From Peribacillus saganii (GTDB lineage: Bacteria; Bacillota; Bacilli; Bacillales; DSM-1321): DNA of 64,000 bases. The position numbers were made by a program, and so were the translations under genes. Position 1 is the first letter of the stretch. Each line of letters starts with the position of its first letter. This document shows positions 15,615 through 24,636 of this stretch, one piece after another. A model generated the notes under the pieces. The model worked only from the letters and a program-made list of their open reading frames with translations. It was not told the DNA's origin and made no database searches. The stretch is from the NCBI RefSeq assembly GCF_003429095.1, contig NZ_QVTE01000045.1, positions 62,001-126,000 on the forward strand. The letters are read 5' to 3'.

Positions 15615-17630
15615 TTGGATTTATTAATGACAGTATTATTATTGTTGGTCTGTTTATTAATCTCAAATATCATAAGCCATTACATCCCATTCATTCCTAC
15701 AGCGTTAATTCAAATAACTTTTGGGATTTTTACTGCCCTTATAGTCAGGGATCTATCTTTTAAAATAGAAACAGAGTGGTTTTTGCTGCTATTTGTGGCA
15801 CCCCTTTTATACAATGATGGAAGGCATTTTCCTCGTGAAGAATTGTGGAAAATGAAATCACCGATATTTGGCAATGCCATTGTTCTGGTGCTTTTAACAA
15901 CCGTTGGTGGCGGATATTTTATTCATTGGATGATACCTGATATACCTCTGGCAGCAGCATTTGCTTTAGCGGCGATTTTATCCCCAACTGACCCCGTAGC
16001 TGTAAATGGGATTGCTACCCGGATACATATTCCTGACAAAGTATTAAATCTTGTTAAAGGTGAATCGCTAATAAATGATGCGTCTGGATTAGTTGCTTTT
16101 AATTATGCTGTAATAGCTGTTGTCACAGGGTATTTCTCACTGCAGGAAGCTATTTTTGACTTTACTTATAAGTTTTTAGCCGGCGTTGCACTGGGACTTA
16201 TGCTAGGGTTGCTTATCATATGGGTACGTTCCATTTTGCGTAAACAAGGTATTTTTGATGTGACATTTCACTCTTTACTGCAAATTATGACACCGTTTAT
16301 CATTTTCATCATTACTGAAGAGCTTTTACATGCATCTGGAGTTATTGCTGTGGTCGTGGCCGGTATTGCCCATTCATTGGTGAATAAAAGAACAGAGGTC
16401 TTGAGAGCAGAAGAGCAGGTTCTTACGGAAAATATATGGTCAATTGTTTTGTTTGTTTTAAACGGGATCGTATTCCTGTTATTAGGTTTAAATATTCCTT
16501 CTTCAATGAGAGAGTCTGTAGAAAACCCCAATATTGAAGATTGGCTCATGATTGGATATGTGATAGCCATCGGACTCATCATATTGGGCATTCGCTTTAT
16601 CTGGACGTACTTCTTTTCTTATTATGAATATCGAAGAAAACAGGCTGCCGCACCAAACTTTAAAACAAGCTTAATAACCAGTTTAACAGGAGTCCGCGGT
16701 GCGGTTACAATGGCAGGTGTTCTTTCCATGCCGTACACAGTAATCGGCGGAAAGGACTTTCCGGAACGCTCATTAATCCTTTTTATTGCAGCGGGAGTCA
16801 TCATGTTTACATTAATAATGGCCACAGTGTTTTTGCCGCTTTTAAGTAAAAGGAGATCTGTCGAGGGGAAAAAGCTAGATCAAATGGATGTTATAGAAGC
16901 AAAGAGGAGAATATTGCTGACAGCCATTAATAAAATAAAGGGAAAAGTAAATGTAGAAAATGAAGCAGCAGCCTATGAATTAATGGGTGAATATAAGGTT
17001 ATGTTTCATCAAATTCAACCTGAACCAGCTTCGGCTGAACAGAGCGCAAGTGTGTATCAAAATAAGATAACCAAAATCCGGTTATTGGCATTAAAAGCAG
17101 AAAGAAGCTACCTTCTTAGTGTAATGGATAAAAACGTTATAGATGAAAAGATTTTTGCCGCTTTTGAAAAGTCCCTTGATCACCGAGAAGAGGCCCTTTC
17201 CAGCAGTTTGAGATCTAAAACCATAAATCTTTATGGAAAAGTACTAAGAGGATGGCACCGATTTAGGGTGTATCGAAAAGCTGATGAAACCAAATTAGCC
17301 AAATTAAATTTAGGCAAAGCTATTCAATTAAGAGCTATGAAGGCTGCCCTTGAATTTTTACAAAATTATGCTGAAACCTATGAAAGAGCAGATATTGTTA
17401 ATGCAGTGATTTTAGACTATAAGCAAAGTATTGCCCGGTTAAAAACCCCTTCTGCACGTTATGAAAAAGGTGAAAAGCAAAAAGAAGAGCTGCGGCTTAT
17501 GGTAATGGATAGTGTACGGACAGAAATTCATAAAATGTATGAATCCGGAGATATCAGCAGAGAACAAGTAAAGGAACTAAGAAGATTTATAAACCACATA
17601 GAAAGTATTACACTACACGAACATGCCTAG
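15615..17630 (+). CDS. nhaK: Monovalent cation/H+ antiporter, NhaK type (CPA1 family)
   Basis: A 671-aa antiporter that would expel Na+, K+ or Li+ in exchange for protons. The N-terminal 410 residues hold about 12 membrane segments. The CPA1 motifs are LSPTDPVAVNGI (helix 5 region) and GESLINDASGLVAFN (the ND pair of the ion site), plus TGVRGAVTMAGVLSMP. A long cytoplasmic helical tail of about 250 residues follows. The length matches B. subtilis NhaK (YvgP, about 670). The start is TTG with AAAAGGAAG upstream. It is monocistronic, ending at a terminator 170 bp on. Confidence 0.88.
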   Translation: MDLLMTVLLLLVCLLISNIISHYIPFIPTALIQITFGIFTALIVRDLSFKIETEWFLLLFVAPLLYNDGRHFPREELWKMKSPIFGNAIVLVLLTTVGGGYFIHWMIPDIPLAAAFALAAILSPTDPVAVNGIATRIHIPDKVLNLVKGESLINDASGLVAFNYAVIAVVTGYFSLQEAIFDFTYKFLAGVALGLMLGLLIIWVRSILRKQGIFDVTFHSLLQIMTPFIIFIITEELLHASGVIAVVVAGIAHSLVNKRTEVLRAEEQVLTENIWSIVLFVLNGIVFLLLGLNIPSSMRESVENPNIEDWLMIGYVIAIGLIILGIRFIWTYFFSYYEYRRKQAAAPNFKTSLITSLTGVRGAVTMAGVLSMPYTVIGGKDFPERSLILFIAAGVIMFTLIMATVFLPLLSKRRSVEGKKLDQMDVIEAKRRILLTAINKIKGKVNVENEAAAYELMGEYKVMFHQIQPEPASAEQSASVYQNKITKIRLLALKAERSYLLSVMDKNVIDEKIFAAFEKSLDHREEALSSSLRSKTINLYGKVLRGWHRFRVYRKADETKLAKLNLGKAIQLRAMKAALEFLQNYAETYERADIVNAVILDYKQSIARLKTPSARYEKGEKQKEELRLMVMDSVRTEIHKMYESGDISREQVKELRRFINHIESITLHEHA

Positions 17631-17944
17631 TAATCTGATCGAATTTTAAATTATTAGTACCGAACTTTTATCCTCCCACAGCCTTATATAGTGGCAAGGT
17701 TTCTCAACAGAGGCATTATGTCAAATTTTTTTGCAGCCGATGCCTGCATTTTTGAAATTTACCATTAAGATTTAATGAAAATCAGTCAATAACGGTTTTT
17801 AACAAAGAGACTTTTCAATTTGCAGAAAAGTCTCTTTTTCATGGAGAATTTTACCGAGACACTATATCTTATACAAAGTTGCAAACTAAAATAGAAACTT
17901 TTACACTAAAGAAGAATGAGAATAAAACAGTCAGGTGACTTACA
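17631..17944. other. Intergenic region after nhaK
   Basis: A 314-bp gap with no convincing ORF. It holds the terminator at 17803-17840 and, after it, the A+T-rich upstream region of the OmdA-like gene. Confidence 0.6.
17803..17840 (+). terminator. Rho-independent terminator
   Basis: A 13-bp perfect stem (aaagagacttttc 17804-17816, gaaaagtctcttt 17825-17837) with Ts at the 3' end. It ends nhaK transcription 175 bp after the stop. Confidence 0.88.
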
Positions 17945-18616
17945 ATGGTAAAAACAATAGTAGAAAAGCTAAACTTAAAAAAATATAAAAAAACAGCGGT
18001 ATTGAATTTACCGAAAGGTGCCAGTTATTTAGAAGAACTTACAGAGTATGATACAGAGCTATCCGATAGCACCTATGATTTAATATTTGCTTTTGTATTG
18101 GATATGAAATCTTTAACAGAGGTAGTTAACAAAGTTATTGAAAAAAAATATCTGCATAAGAATGGATATATATTTTTAGCTTATCCGAAAAAGGGGAATA
18201 AAGTGTATCCAACGTTTATTCATCGAGATGACTTATTAGCTGGGTTAGGAGCAGATGAAAATGGATATATTGGGACAAGCAATATAAAATTCGCGCGTAT
18301 GGTTGGATTGGATGAAGTCTTCACGGTTGTCGGCCTAAAAGAAGAAGCTCCAAAGAAAAAACAGACCTCTTCTAAAGCAAGCCAATGTGTTGATGATTAT
18401 ATCGAGTTGATTCCCGAAGTGGAAAAAGACCTGCAGGATACTCCTGAACTGCTTTCTTTTTATAAATCACTTACCCCAGGCTATCGCAAAGATTGGGCTC
18501 GTTATGTTTATAGTGCAAAACAAGAGGAGACAAAAGCAAAACGCCGTAAGGAAATGAAAATGATCCTGGGAGCGGGGTACAAAAGTCGGGATCTGTACCG
18601 GAGAGATAATAGTTAA
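17945..18616 (+). CDS. YdeI/OmdA-type domain protein
   Basis: A 223-aa soluble protein. The last 70 residues (LSFYKSLTPGYRKDWARYVY, then TKAKRRKEMKMILGAG) match the OmdA/YdeI C-terminal domain, first linked to outer-membrane or bacteriocin protection in Gram-negatives but common in Bacillus with unknown role. The N-terminal 140 residues (VLNLPKGASYLEELTEYD, LIFAFVLDMKSLTEVV, NGYIFLAYPKKGNK) look like a degenerate methyltransferase-like fold of the DUF3052 kind; this part is less certain. The start is ATG with CAGGTGAC upstream. There is no operon partner. Confidence 0.7.
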   Translation: MVKTIVEKLNLKKYKKTAVLNLPKGASYLEELTEYDTELSDSTYDLIFAFVLDMKSLTEVVNKVIEKKYLHKNGYIFLAYPKKGNKVYPTFIHRDDLLAGLGADENGYIGTSNIKFARMVGLDEVFTVVGLKEEAPKKKQTSSKASQCVDDYIELIPEVEKDLQDTPELLSFYKSLTPGYRKDWARYVYSAKQEETKAKRRKEMKMILGAGYKSRDLYRRDNS

Positions 18617-18648
18617 GTCTCGTTTTTGGAATAAAACGGAAACCCTTA

Positions 18649-18677
18649 TTGATTTACAATGTAAATTAATGTAGTAT
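18649..18677 (+). promoter_or_regulatory. Promoter with palindromic operator for the MFS exporter
   Basis: TTGATT (18649-18654) and TAGTAT (18672-18677) are 17 bp apart. The palindrome ATTTACA-A-TGTAAAT at 18652-18666 overlaps the -35 and fills most of the spacer, so a dimeric repressor or MerR-type regulator could act here. The start codon is about 220 bp downstream, giving a long leader. Confidence 0.55.
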
Positions 18678-18865
18678 AGGGATACTAATATGCGAAAAGG
18701 GTGACCAAAGGGCGATGATCTTTTAATCTGATTTAGAAAAACATTCGTTTAAGAATTAAGATACGAGTATTTTTTTCTGGATTGGATTAGTTTGCCTTTT
18801 GAGAACCAAAAAGAGTCATGAAGATGCCCATTGGGTGTGTTTTGTCTTCTTTTGTTATCAAAACC

Positions 18866-18904
18866 AAGCCTCCTGTCCAGGAAAAAGGAATAGGAGGCTT
18901 TTTG
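18866..18904 (+). promoter_or_regulatory. Hairpin that sequesters the ribosome binding site of the MFS gene
   Basis: AAGCCTCCT (18866-18874) is perfectly complementary to AGGAGGCTT (18892-18900), with a 17-nt loop. The 3' arm contains the whole Shine-Dalgarno AGGAGG (18892-18897) and is followed by TTTG and then the ATG at 18905. The same hairpin could act as a terminator (five Ts) or as a translational lock. The leader also encodes an in-frame upstream ATG at 18818. Confidence 0.65.
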
Positions 18905-20155
18905 ATGTCTGAAATAGCCAACAATCAAAAATTAGGAATGGGAGCATTGTTTCAAAATCAGGTAATAAGGACAATACTGCTGTCAGTCTTATTTCTTCAG
19001 ATTGGGATATGGGTCAGAAACTATTCAATCCTGTTATATGTGATTGAAAAAACCAATGAAAACCCGGTTGCAGTATCCTTGATCTCCGTTGCTGAATTTG
19101 CTCCAATCTTTCTGTTTTCATTTATAGGGGGTACTTTTGCCGACAGGTGGCGCCCGAAAAGAACCATGGTATGGTGTGATATTCTAAGCGCGGTTTCTGT
19201 GTTAGTGGTACTTCTTACTTTATTTTTTGGCAGCTGGAAAATGATTTTCTTTGCAACACTTGTTTCTTCCATACTCTCACAGTTTTCGCAGCCAGCCGGA
19301 ATGAAGCTATTTAAGCTTCATGTTCCTTCGGAGCTTATCCAGATGGGCATGTCGATGTACCAAACTGTATTCGCGCTTTTCATGATTTTAGGCCCTGTTC
19401 TTGGGACGTTTGTATATCAGCAATTTGGCATCTTGGCAGCTGTAGCCGTTATGGGGATTGCGTTTTTATGCTCTGCAGCTGTCCTGCTAATGCTGCCGGC
19501 AGACCCTGCACCAATTGTTGAAAAACCTAAAACAACATTGATGCAGGAAATGAAAGAAGGCTTTCGCTATGTTTGGAATAGCAGGCCGTTAACATTGCTG
19601 GGCTGGTGTTTCGCTGCAGCAGGGCTTGCCATCGGACTGACTCAGCCGCTCGGTGTATTTTTAATCACAGAAAGGCTGGGGCTTCCTAAAGAAGATTTAC
19701 AATGGCTAATGGCAGCTTTCGGGATTGGCATGATTCTTGGTGGAGGAGTTACGGTGGCCATGTCGAAAAAAATGCTCCCGCAAATGCTATTGGCGATTGG
19801 ATTTGCGGCAAGTGCCATCGGCTTCATTGGCATGGGCTTGTCAACCGTATTCTGGCTGACACTGACCGCTCAGTTTTTCTCCGGCTTGTTTATGCCTTGT
19901 ATCCATATCGGAATTAATACGATGATTTTGCAAAATACCGAAGAAGCCTTCATAGGCAGAGTAAATGGAATACTGAGTCCGCTCTTTATGGGGGCAATGG
20001 TGATAACCATGTCAGCTGCGGGATGGCTGAAAATCCATCTTCCTATAGAATATATCTACGCAGCTTCAGCACTCCTCCTTATGGTTGGAATCTTGGCTCT
20101 GTGGCCGTTAATGAAAAAACAAGAAGGCCAACAGGGATCAAAGCAGGAAACATAA
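18905..20155 (+). CDS. MFS exporter, MefA/YfiS-like
   Basis: A 416-aa major facilitator with 12 predicted membrane segments, of the MFS_3-like drug or siderophore exporter group. Group features are SVAEFAPIFLFSFIGGTFADRWRPKRTMVW (written as loop 2-3 motif A, GGTFADRWRPKR) and FSQPAGMKLFKLHVPSE. The start is taken at 18905, where AGGAGG lies 7 bases upstream. An in-frame ATG at 18818 would add 29 residues that double as a possible leader peptide. Substrate unknown, possibly an antibiotic. Its long leader with a hidden SD suggests induced expression. Confidence 0.82.
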   Translation: MSEIANNQKLGMGALFQNQVIRTILLSVLFLQIGIWVRNYSILLYVIEKTNENPVAVSLISVAEFAPIFLFSFIGGTFADRWRPKRTMVWCDILSAVSVLVVLLTLFFGSWKMIFFATLVSSILSQFSQPAGMKLFKLHVPSELIQMGMSMYQTVFALFMILGPVLGTFVYQQFGILAAVAVMGIAFLCSAAVLLMLPADPAPIVEKPKTTLMQEMKEGFRYVWNSRPLTLLGWCFAAAGLAIGLTQPLGVFLITERLGLPKEDLQWLMAAFGIGMILGGGVTVAMSKKMLPQMLLAIGFAASAIGFIGMGLSTVFWLTLTAQFFSGLFMPCIHIGINTMILQNTEEAFIGRVNGILSPLFMGAMVITMSAAGWLKIHLPIEYIYAASALLLMVGILALWPLMKKQEGQQGSKQET

Positions 20156-20162
20156 AAAAAAA

Positions 20163-20197
20163 AGGCGTACAGAAATCTGTCTGTACGTCTTTTTTTT
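20163..20197 (+). terminator. Rho-independent terminator
   Basis: A 10-bp stem (aggcgtacag 20163-20172, ctgtacgtct 20181-20190) with one G·U pair is followed by seven Ts, 8 bp after the MFS stop. Confidence 0.92.
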
Positions 20198-20311
20198 ATG
20201 GAAGGTTAGACACTATATACAATGAGCCAATGATTTACAAAATAAGAATAACCCTTTCCGACAGTTAAGGTTAATTCGTCAGCTGTTTTTTTCTCTATTG
20301 CTACTAATCTA

Positions 20312-21520
20312 TCAAACCGAACCCGACGCATTCATACTCGCTGTTTCAGCCTTTTCTTTCTTTCCGTGCAGGAAATAGTAGAGTACCGTAGTTCCCACTG
20401 CCATTATCCCCATAATGATATACAACGTACTATAACCTGTTAATGGAATGATCAATCCAAGCAGATAAGGGCCGAAACCAAGTCCAGCGTCGAGAAAGAT
20501 AAAAAATGTCGATGTAGCCAGCCCCATGCGGTGAGGAGGCGTCAGCTTCACAGCGATGGCCTGGGTAATTGACTGGATATTTCCAAAGCCTAGTCCAATA
20601 AGGGCACCGGCTATTAGAAATGTTACACCATGGCTTGCAGAGCTGAGAAGTACCATTCCGGCTCCAAGGATGATAAACGCCGGATACATAACGAAGTTCG
20701 CACCTCTTGTATCCATTATAGGCCCTGTAAATGGCCGTGAAACTAAAACAGCTGCAGCATATACGATAAAAAAGAAGCTTGCCGCATTAACCAGACCGAT
20801 TTCTATAGCGTAAAAGTTAATAAATGATAGAACACTTGAGTAACAGAAAGCTCCAATCAGGGTAATAAAGGCGATAGGCAGTGCCTTTGGTTCCACAAAG
20901 CTGGAAAGCTTGAATCCTGTTTGGGCAGAAGATTCTGTGGGGACTTTCAACGGCGGCACATATAGGAAGAGTGCGGTTATCAAGCTTAAAATTCCAGTTG
21001 CAACACAGAAACTAAAAATTATTTGGAAGCTTGTATGTTGGCTCAAAAATAGCCCAATGAATGGCCCAACAGCTGTAGCAAGTGTAGAGCTCATGCTGTA
21101 GTAGCCGATTCCTTCTCCCCTTCTTGCAGGCGGAATAATTTGGGCAACAATCGTTCCGGTTGCTGTACTTGCAATCCCCAATGCAATACCATGTATTAAT
21201 CGGGTAAAGAGCAAGAAGGGAAGGCCTAATTCTGCGAAGTACAAACAGGTCGTCAGAGTAAAGAAGCCTAATCCAATGTACAGCATCCTCTTCCGGCCGA
21301 TCGTGTCAATAAGGCGGCCGATAAACAGCCTTCCAATCAGTGCTCCAATAATAAAAATCCCTGTGACAAGGCCTGCTTGGCTTGCAGAAGCATGGTATAC
21401 CTCAACTGCATAGACAGCTATCATCACTACTAACAAATAAAAGACAAACGTTAAGAAAAAATTGACGGAGAAAACAATGATAAAATCCTTCGTCCATAGT
21501 TTAGGTCTGGTTAGATTCAA
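20312..21520 (-). CDS. ywoG: MFS transporter, YwoG-like
   Basis: A 402-aa major facilitator with 12 membrane segments. The motif-A loop is GRLFIGRLIDTIGRKRMLYI and the N-terminus FIIVFSVNFFLTFVFYLLVV. The overall pattern resembles B. subtilis YwoG, a putative efflux protein that likewise sits next to a MarR-family gene (ywoH). The start is TTG at 21520 with GGGAG about 9 bases upstream. It follows the MarR gene by 14 bp on the minus strand in a two-gene operon, so the regulator probably controls this exporter. Substrate unknown. Confidence 0.8.
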   Translation of the reverse strand: MNLTRPKLWTKDFIIVFSVNFFLTFVFYLLVVMIAVYAVEVYHASASQAGLVTGIFIIGALIGRLFIGRLIDTIGRKRMLYIGLGFFTLTTCLYFAELGLPFLLFTRLIHGIALGIASTATGTIVAQIIPPARRGEGIGYYSMSSTLATAVGPFIGLFLSQHTSFQIIFSFCVATGILSLITALFLYVPPLKVPTESSAQTGFKLSSFVEPKALPIAFITLIGAFCYSSVLSFINFYAIEIGLVNAASFFFIVYAAAVLVSRPFTGPIMDTRGANFVMYPAFIILGAGMVLLSSASHGVTFLIAGALIGLGFGNIQSITQAIAVKLTPPHRMGLATSTFFIFLDAGLGFGPYLLGLIIPLTGYSTLYIIMGIMAVGTTVLYYFLHGKKEKAETASMNASGSV

Positions 21521-21534
21521 TTTTTCTCTGCTCC

Positions 21535-21972
21535 CTATTTTAAAATATTCTTTCTAATGTCGTTCATGATCCGGATTACCTCTTGCTGTTCCTCTACAGA
21601 AATTCCTTTTAAAATCTCCTCTTCATACTGGTCAACCGTTACACGTACCTCTAAATATTTCGCTTTCCCAAGTTCGGTAAGCTGCATTCTTTTTTCGCGC
21701 CTGTCTTTTCCGGGAATATGCTCTACATAGCCCTGTTGTTCCAAACGGGTAATGGTTCTGGTGACAGTGGGTTTTTCCACACTCAGATAATTGGATATTT
21801 CAACATGAGTGGCAGATCCATTATTGAATAAGTAGTATAAAATGGACCATTGTGCACGATATAGATCATGCTTGCCGAGTTCTAAATTAAGCCGATTTTC
21901 AAACGGACGGTATAGCATGATAAACTGATGAAAAAATTTATGGAAAGTCTTTATTGGAAACACTCCTACCAA
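21535..21972 (-). CDS. ywoH: MarR-family transcriptional regulator, YwoH-like
   Basis: A 145-aa winged-helix repressor. The recognition region is GSATHVEISNYLSVEKPTVTR and the wing ITRLEQQGYVEHIPGKDRREKRMQLTELGK (DNA-contact residues D and R in the DRREKR turn). N- and C-terminal helices form the dimer interface. The exact start is uncertain: the frame opens at a TTG at 21972, but AGGAGTG lies inside the first codons, so a downstream start is possible. It is first in an operon with the YwoG-like exporter. A palindrome at 21993-22015 upstream is a good candidate autoregulatory operator. Confidence 0.85.
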   Translation of the reverse strand: MVGVFPIKTFHKFFHQFIMLYRPFENRLNLELGKHDLYRAQWSILYYLFNNGSATHVEISNYLSVEKPTVTRTITRLEQQGYVEHIPGKDRREKRMQLTELGKAKYLEVRVTVDQYEEEILKGISVEEQQEVIRIMNDIRKNILK

Positions 21973-21992
21973 TCAAAATAATTAACCAGAGT

Positions 21993-22015
21993 AATAGTTA
22001 GCGAGAATAACTATT
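21993..22015. promoter_or_regulatory. Candidate MarR operator
   Basis: A perfect 8-bp inverted repeat, AATAGTTA (21993-22000) and TAACTATT (22008-22015), with a 7-bp centre lies 21 bp upstream of the MarR gene. The size and symmetry suit a MarR-dimer site. Confidence 0.55.
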
Positions 22016-22158
22016 TAAGTGTAGCAGACTTTATGGTTGTCTGTCGACTGCAGAAGGATACATTTTGCCAACGGCATTGTTCAGCACCCATAGAATAAGC
22101 ACTGAATTTAGTAAACATATCAGTGGGGACATTTTGATTCGAACAAGCGTAAAAGATA

Positions 22159-22224
22159 TTGACAGAAAACTCTAGTTTATGTTATTTAATTAGTGGGTTA
22201 GCACTCGAAAGGATAGAGTGCTAA
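22159..22224 (+). promoter_or_regulatory. htpG promoter with CIRCE operator (HrcA)
   Basis: A consensus -35 TTGACA is at 22159-22164; the -10 is less clear (TTATTT at 22182-22187 with a 17-bp spacer, or TTTAAT at 22185-22190). Downstream lies a perfect CIRCE element, TTAGCACTC (22198-22206), nine bases, GAGTGCTAA (22216-22224). HrcA should repress htpG here until heat shock titrates GroE. Confidence 0.93.
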
Positions 22225-22273
22225 AATATAAATGCATAGCAGATAAGATTTGAATATGAAAGGAGAAACTTCA

Positions 22274-24154
22274 ATGGAAAAAAAGCAATTTCAGGCAGAG
22301 TCCAAACGGCTTTTGGAAATGATGATCAACTCCATTTATTCTCAAAAGGAGATTTTCTTAAGAGAATTAATTTCCAATGCAAGTGACGCGATTGATAAGA
22401 TCTATTACAAGGCATTAACTGATGATACATTGGTTTTTGACAAAGACAGTTACTACATAAAAGTATCTGCTGACAAGGAAAATCGGACTTTAACAATCAC
22501 GGACACCGGGATTGGGATGACAAAGGACGACCTTGAAAATAACCTTGGAATCATTGCGAAGAGTGGTTCTTTGGCATTTAAAAATGAAAATGAATTGAAG
22601 GATGGACATGATATCATCGGACAATTTGGTGTGGGCTTCTACTCAGCTTTCATGGTCGCAGATATTGTGACGGTTATTACCAAGCCGTTAGGCAGCGATA
22701 CTGCATATAAATGGGAATCTACCGGTGCAGACGGATATTCGATTGAGCCTTTTGAAAAAGACACGGTAGGCACAGAGATTATCCTGAAAATTAAAGAGAA
22801 TTCCGAAGACGAAAGCTATGATGAGTATTTTGAGGAGTATCGTCTAAAATCGATTATTAAAAAATACTCAGATTTCATCCGCTATCCAATTAAGATGGAT
22901 GTAAAAGGAAGACGTCCTCAGGAAGGCAGCGAAAACGAATTCGAGGATTATCAGGAAGAACAAATCATTAATAGCATGGTTCCGATTTGGCGAAAGAATA
23001 AGAACGAACTGACAGCTGAGGATTACGATAATTTTTATCAGGAAAAGCATTACGGTTTTGACAAGCCGCTCAAGCACATTCACATCAGCGTTGATGGGGC
23101 TGTGAGGTATAATGCGGTACTGTACATTCCTGAAAAAATGCCTTTTGACTATTATTCAAAGGAATTCGAAAAAGGGCTGGAGCTGTACTCAAGTGGCGTA
23201 CTGATCATGGATAAATGCTCAGAACTTCTTCCTGACTATTTTAGCTTTGTAAAAGGAATGGTCGACTCAGAGGACCTTTCGCTTAACATTTCACGTGAAA
23301 TCTTACAGCATGATAAGCAACTGAAGCTGATAGCAAAGAACATAAACAAAAAAATAAAGAGCGAGCTCCAATCTTTGCTTAAGGATGAAAGAGAAAAGTA
23401 TGAGGAATTCTACAAATCCTTTGGCAGGCAGTTAAAGTTTGGGGTGTATAGTGATTTCGGAGCGAATAAAGAAGTATTGCAGGACCTATTGATGTTCTAC
23501 TCCTCCAAAGAGAAGAAGCTGGTTACATTGAGTGAGTATGTATCAAGAATGCCTGAAGAGCAAAAATATATTTATTATGCTTCCGGCGAAACAAATGAAC
23601 GGATTGAAAAATTGCCGCAGACAGAGCTTGTATCTGAAAAAGGCTACGAAATCCTATACTTCACTGATGAAGTGGATGAATTCGCGATCAGAATGCTTAT
23701 GACATATAAGGAAAAAGAATTTAAATCCGTTTCCAGCGGTGATTTAGGCATCGAAGCGGACGAAAACCAGGAAAAAACCGATTCAGCTGCCGATGAAAAT
23801 AAAGATCTCCTTGACCACATGAAAAACACATTATCAGGAAAAGTGAAGGATGTAAGAGTATCAAAGAGATTGAGATCCCATCCAGTTTGCTTGGCTACTG
23901 ATGGTGAAGTGACGATTGAAATGGAAAAAATCCTGAAAGCCATGCCAAACAGCCAAAACGTACAAGCAGAAAAGGTATTGGAAATTAACCCGAATCACGA
24001 GGTATTCAGTTCATTAAAAACGGCCTTTGAAAATGATAAAGATAAACTCAACCTATACACAAATCTGTTGTACAACCAGGCTTTGCTGATCGAAGGCCTG
24101 CCAATCCAGGATCCAGTTGAATTTACAAATGACATTTGTAAAGTAATGGTTTAA
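22274..24154 (+). CDS. htpG: Molecular chaperone HtpG (Hsp90)
   Basis: A 626-aa Hsp90, an ATP-dependent dimeric chaperone in the cytosol. The N-terminal GHKL ATPase shows [26 protein letters not shown] and [15 protein letters not shown]. The middle domain has the catalytic-loop region [12 protein letters not shown], and a C-terminal dimerisation domain follows. The start is ATG 22274 (AAAGGAG 9 bases upstream), which gives exactly the usual Bacillus length. An ATG at 22250 lies before the RBS. It is monocistronic with its own promoter, CIRCE operator and terminator. Confidence 0.96.
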   Translation: MEKKQFQAESKRLLEMMINSIYSQKEIFLRELISNASDAIDKIYYKALTDDTLVFDKDSYYIKVSADKENRTLTITDTGIGMTKDDLENNLGIIAKSGSLAFKNENELKDGHDIIGQFGVGFYSAFMVADIVTVITKPLGSDTAYKWESTGADGYSIEPFEKDTVGTEIILKIKENSEDESYDEYFEEYRLKSIIKKYSDFIRYPIKMDVKGRRPQEGSENEFEDYQEEQIINSMVPIWRKNKNELTAEDYDNFYQEKHYGFDKPLKHIHISVDGAVRYNAVLYIPEKMPFDYYSKEFEKGLELYSSGVLIMDKCSELLPDYFSFVKGMVDSEDLSLNISREILQHDKQLKLIAKNINKKIKSELQSLLKDEREKYEEFYKSFGRQLKFGVYSDFGANKEVLQDLLMFYSSKEKKLVTLSEYVSRMPEEQKYIYYASGETNERIEKLPQTELVSEKGYEILYFTDEVDEFAIRMLMTYKEKEFKSVSSGDLGIEADENQEKTDSAADENKDLLDHMKNTLSGKVKDVRVSKRLRSHPVCLATDGEVTIEMEKILKAMPNSQNVQAEKVLEINPNHEVFSSLKTAFENDKDKLNLYTNLLYNQALLIEGLPIQDPVEFTNDICKVMV

Positions 24155-24166
24155 AGAAGAATTCGA

Positions 24167-24204
24167 GATAAACCAAGCGAAATTTGCTTGGTTTATCTTT
24201 TTTT
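24167..24204 (+). terminator. Terminator of htpG
   Basis: A 12-bp perfect stem (gataaaccaagc 24167-24178, gcttggtttatc 24186-24197) is followed by seven Ts. Confidence 0.93.
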
Positions 24205-24283
24205 ATGGCCATTTTGAGGCGAGCAAATTGGTTTTTATTAAAGATTTAAAATGCCCTGGCTTTTTTCCAAAAATTATTGGACT

Positions 24284-24464
24284 ATCGTCAACTTTTATGG
24301 CATTATTGTCAACTATTTCCGAAGAATTGGTAACTTGAACTAACAATTTTTTTGTTGGGAAGGGTGAACCAATTTTTATCGTCAACTTCGGGAAATTTAT
24401 CGTCAACTTTCAAAAAATATCGGCGACTTTCAAATTTTATCGTCAACTTTGAAAATATATCGAT
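24284..24464. repeat. Degenerate 20-21-bp tandem repeat, ATCGTCAACTTT core
   Basis: The core ATCGTCAACTTT or a near copy begins at 24284, 24305 (ATTGTCAACT), 24378, 24399, 24419 (ATCGGCGACTTT), 24439 and, decayed, 24459. The last five are spaced 21, 20, 20 and 20 bp, about two helical turns. The intervening bases are A/T-rich and not conserved. No gene overlaps it. It could be a regulator binding array or a decayed satellite. Confidence 0.8.
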
Positions 24465-24566
24465 TTCTCGACAAAATCCAACAAAATTCGTACATTGTTG
24501 TAGGGGTTTGGAGGCATTTTTTCATCAAAAAAAGCTAATGGCCTTCCGCTGAGGCAGGAAAAGCAG

Positions 24567-24593
24567 GCCTAATAATTCTTTGAAACGGGGTAT
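24567..24593 (+). promoter_or_regulatory. Candidate SigB promoter of the cupin gene
   Basis: GCCTAA (24567-24572) and GGGTAT (24588-24593) with a 15-bp spacer resemble GTTTAA-N12-15-GGGTAT. The -10 is perfect and the -35 matches 4 of 6. The gene starts 44 bp downstream. Confidence 0.55.
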
Positions 24594-24636
24594 AGATAAA
24601 GGTGCAAGGTATGGAAAGAGAAAGGAGCGTTAGACA

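Noticed and set aside
23288-23303. CATTTCACGTGAAATC inside htpG resembling parS
   Set aside because: It matches parS at only 12 of 16 bases and encodes the conserved NISREIL segment of Hsp90, so codon constraint explains it.
24284-24464. CRISPR array
   Set aside because: Repeat cores are about 12 bp with 8-9-bp degenerate spacing and there are no cas genes. The geometry does not fit CRISPR.
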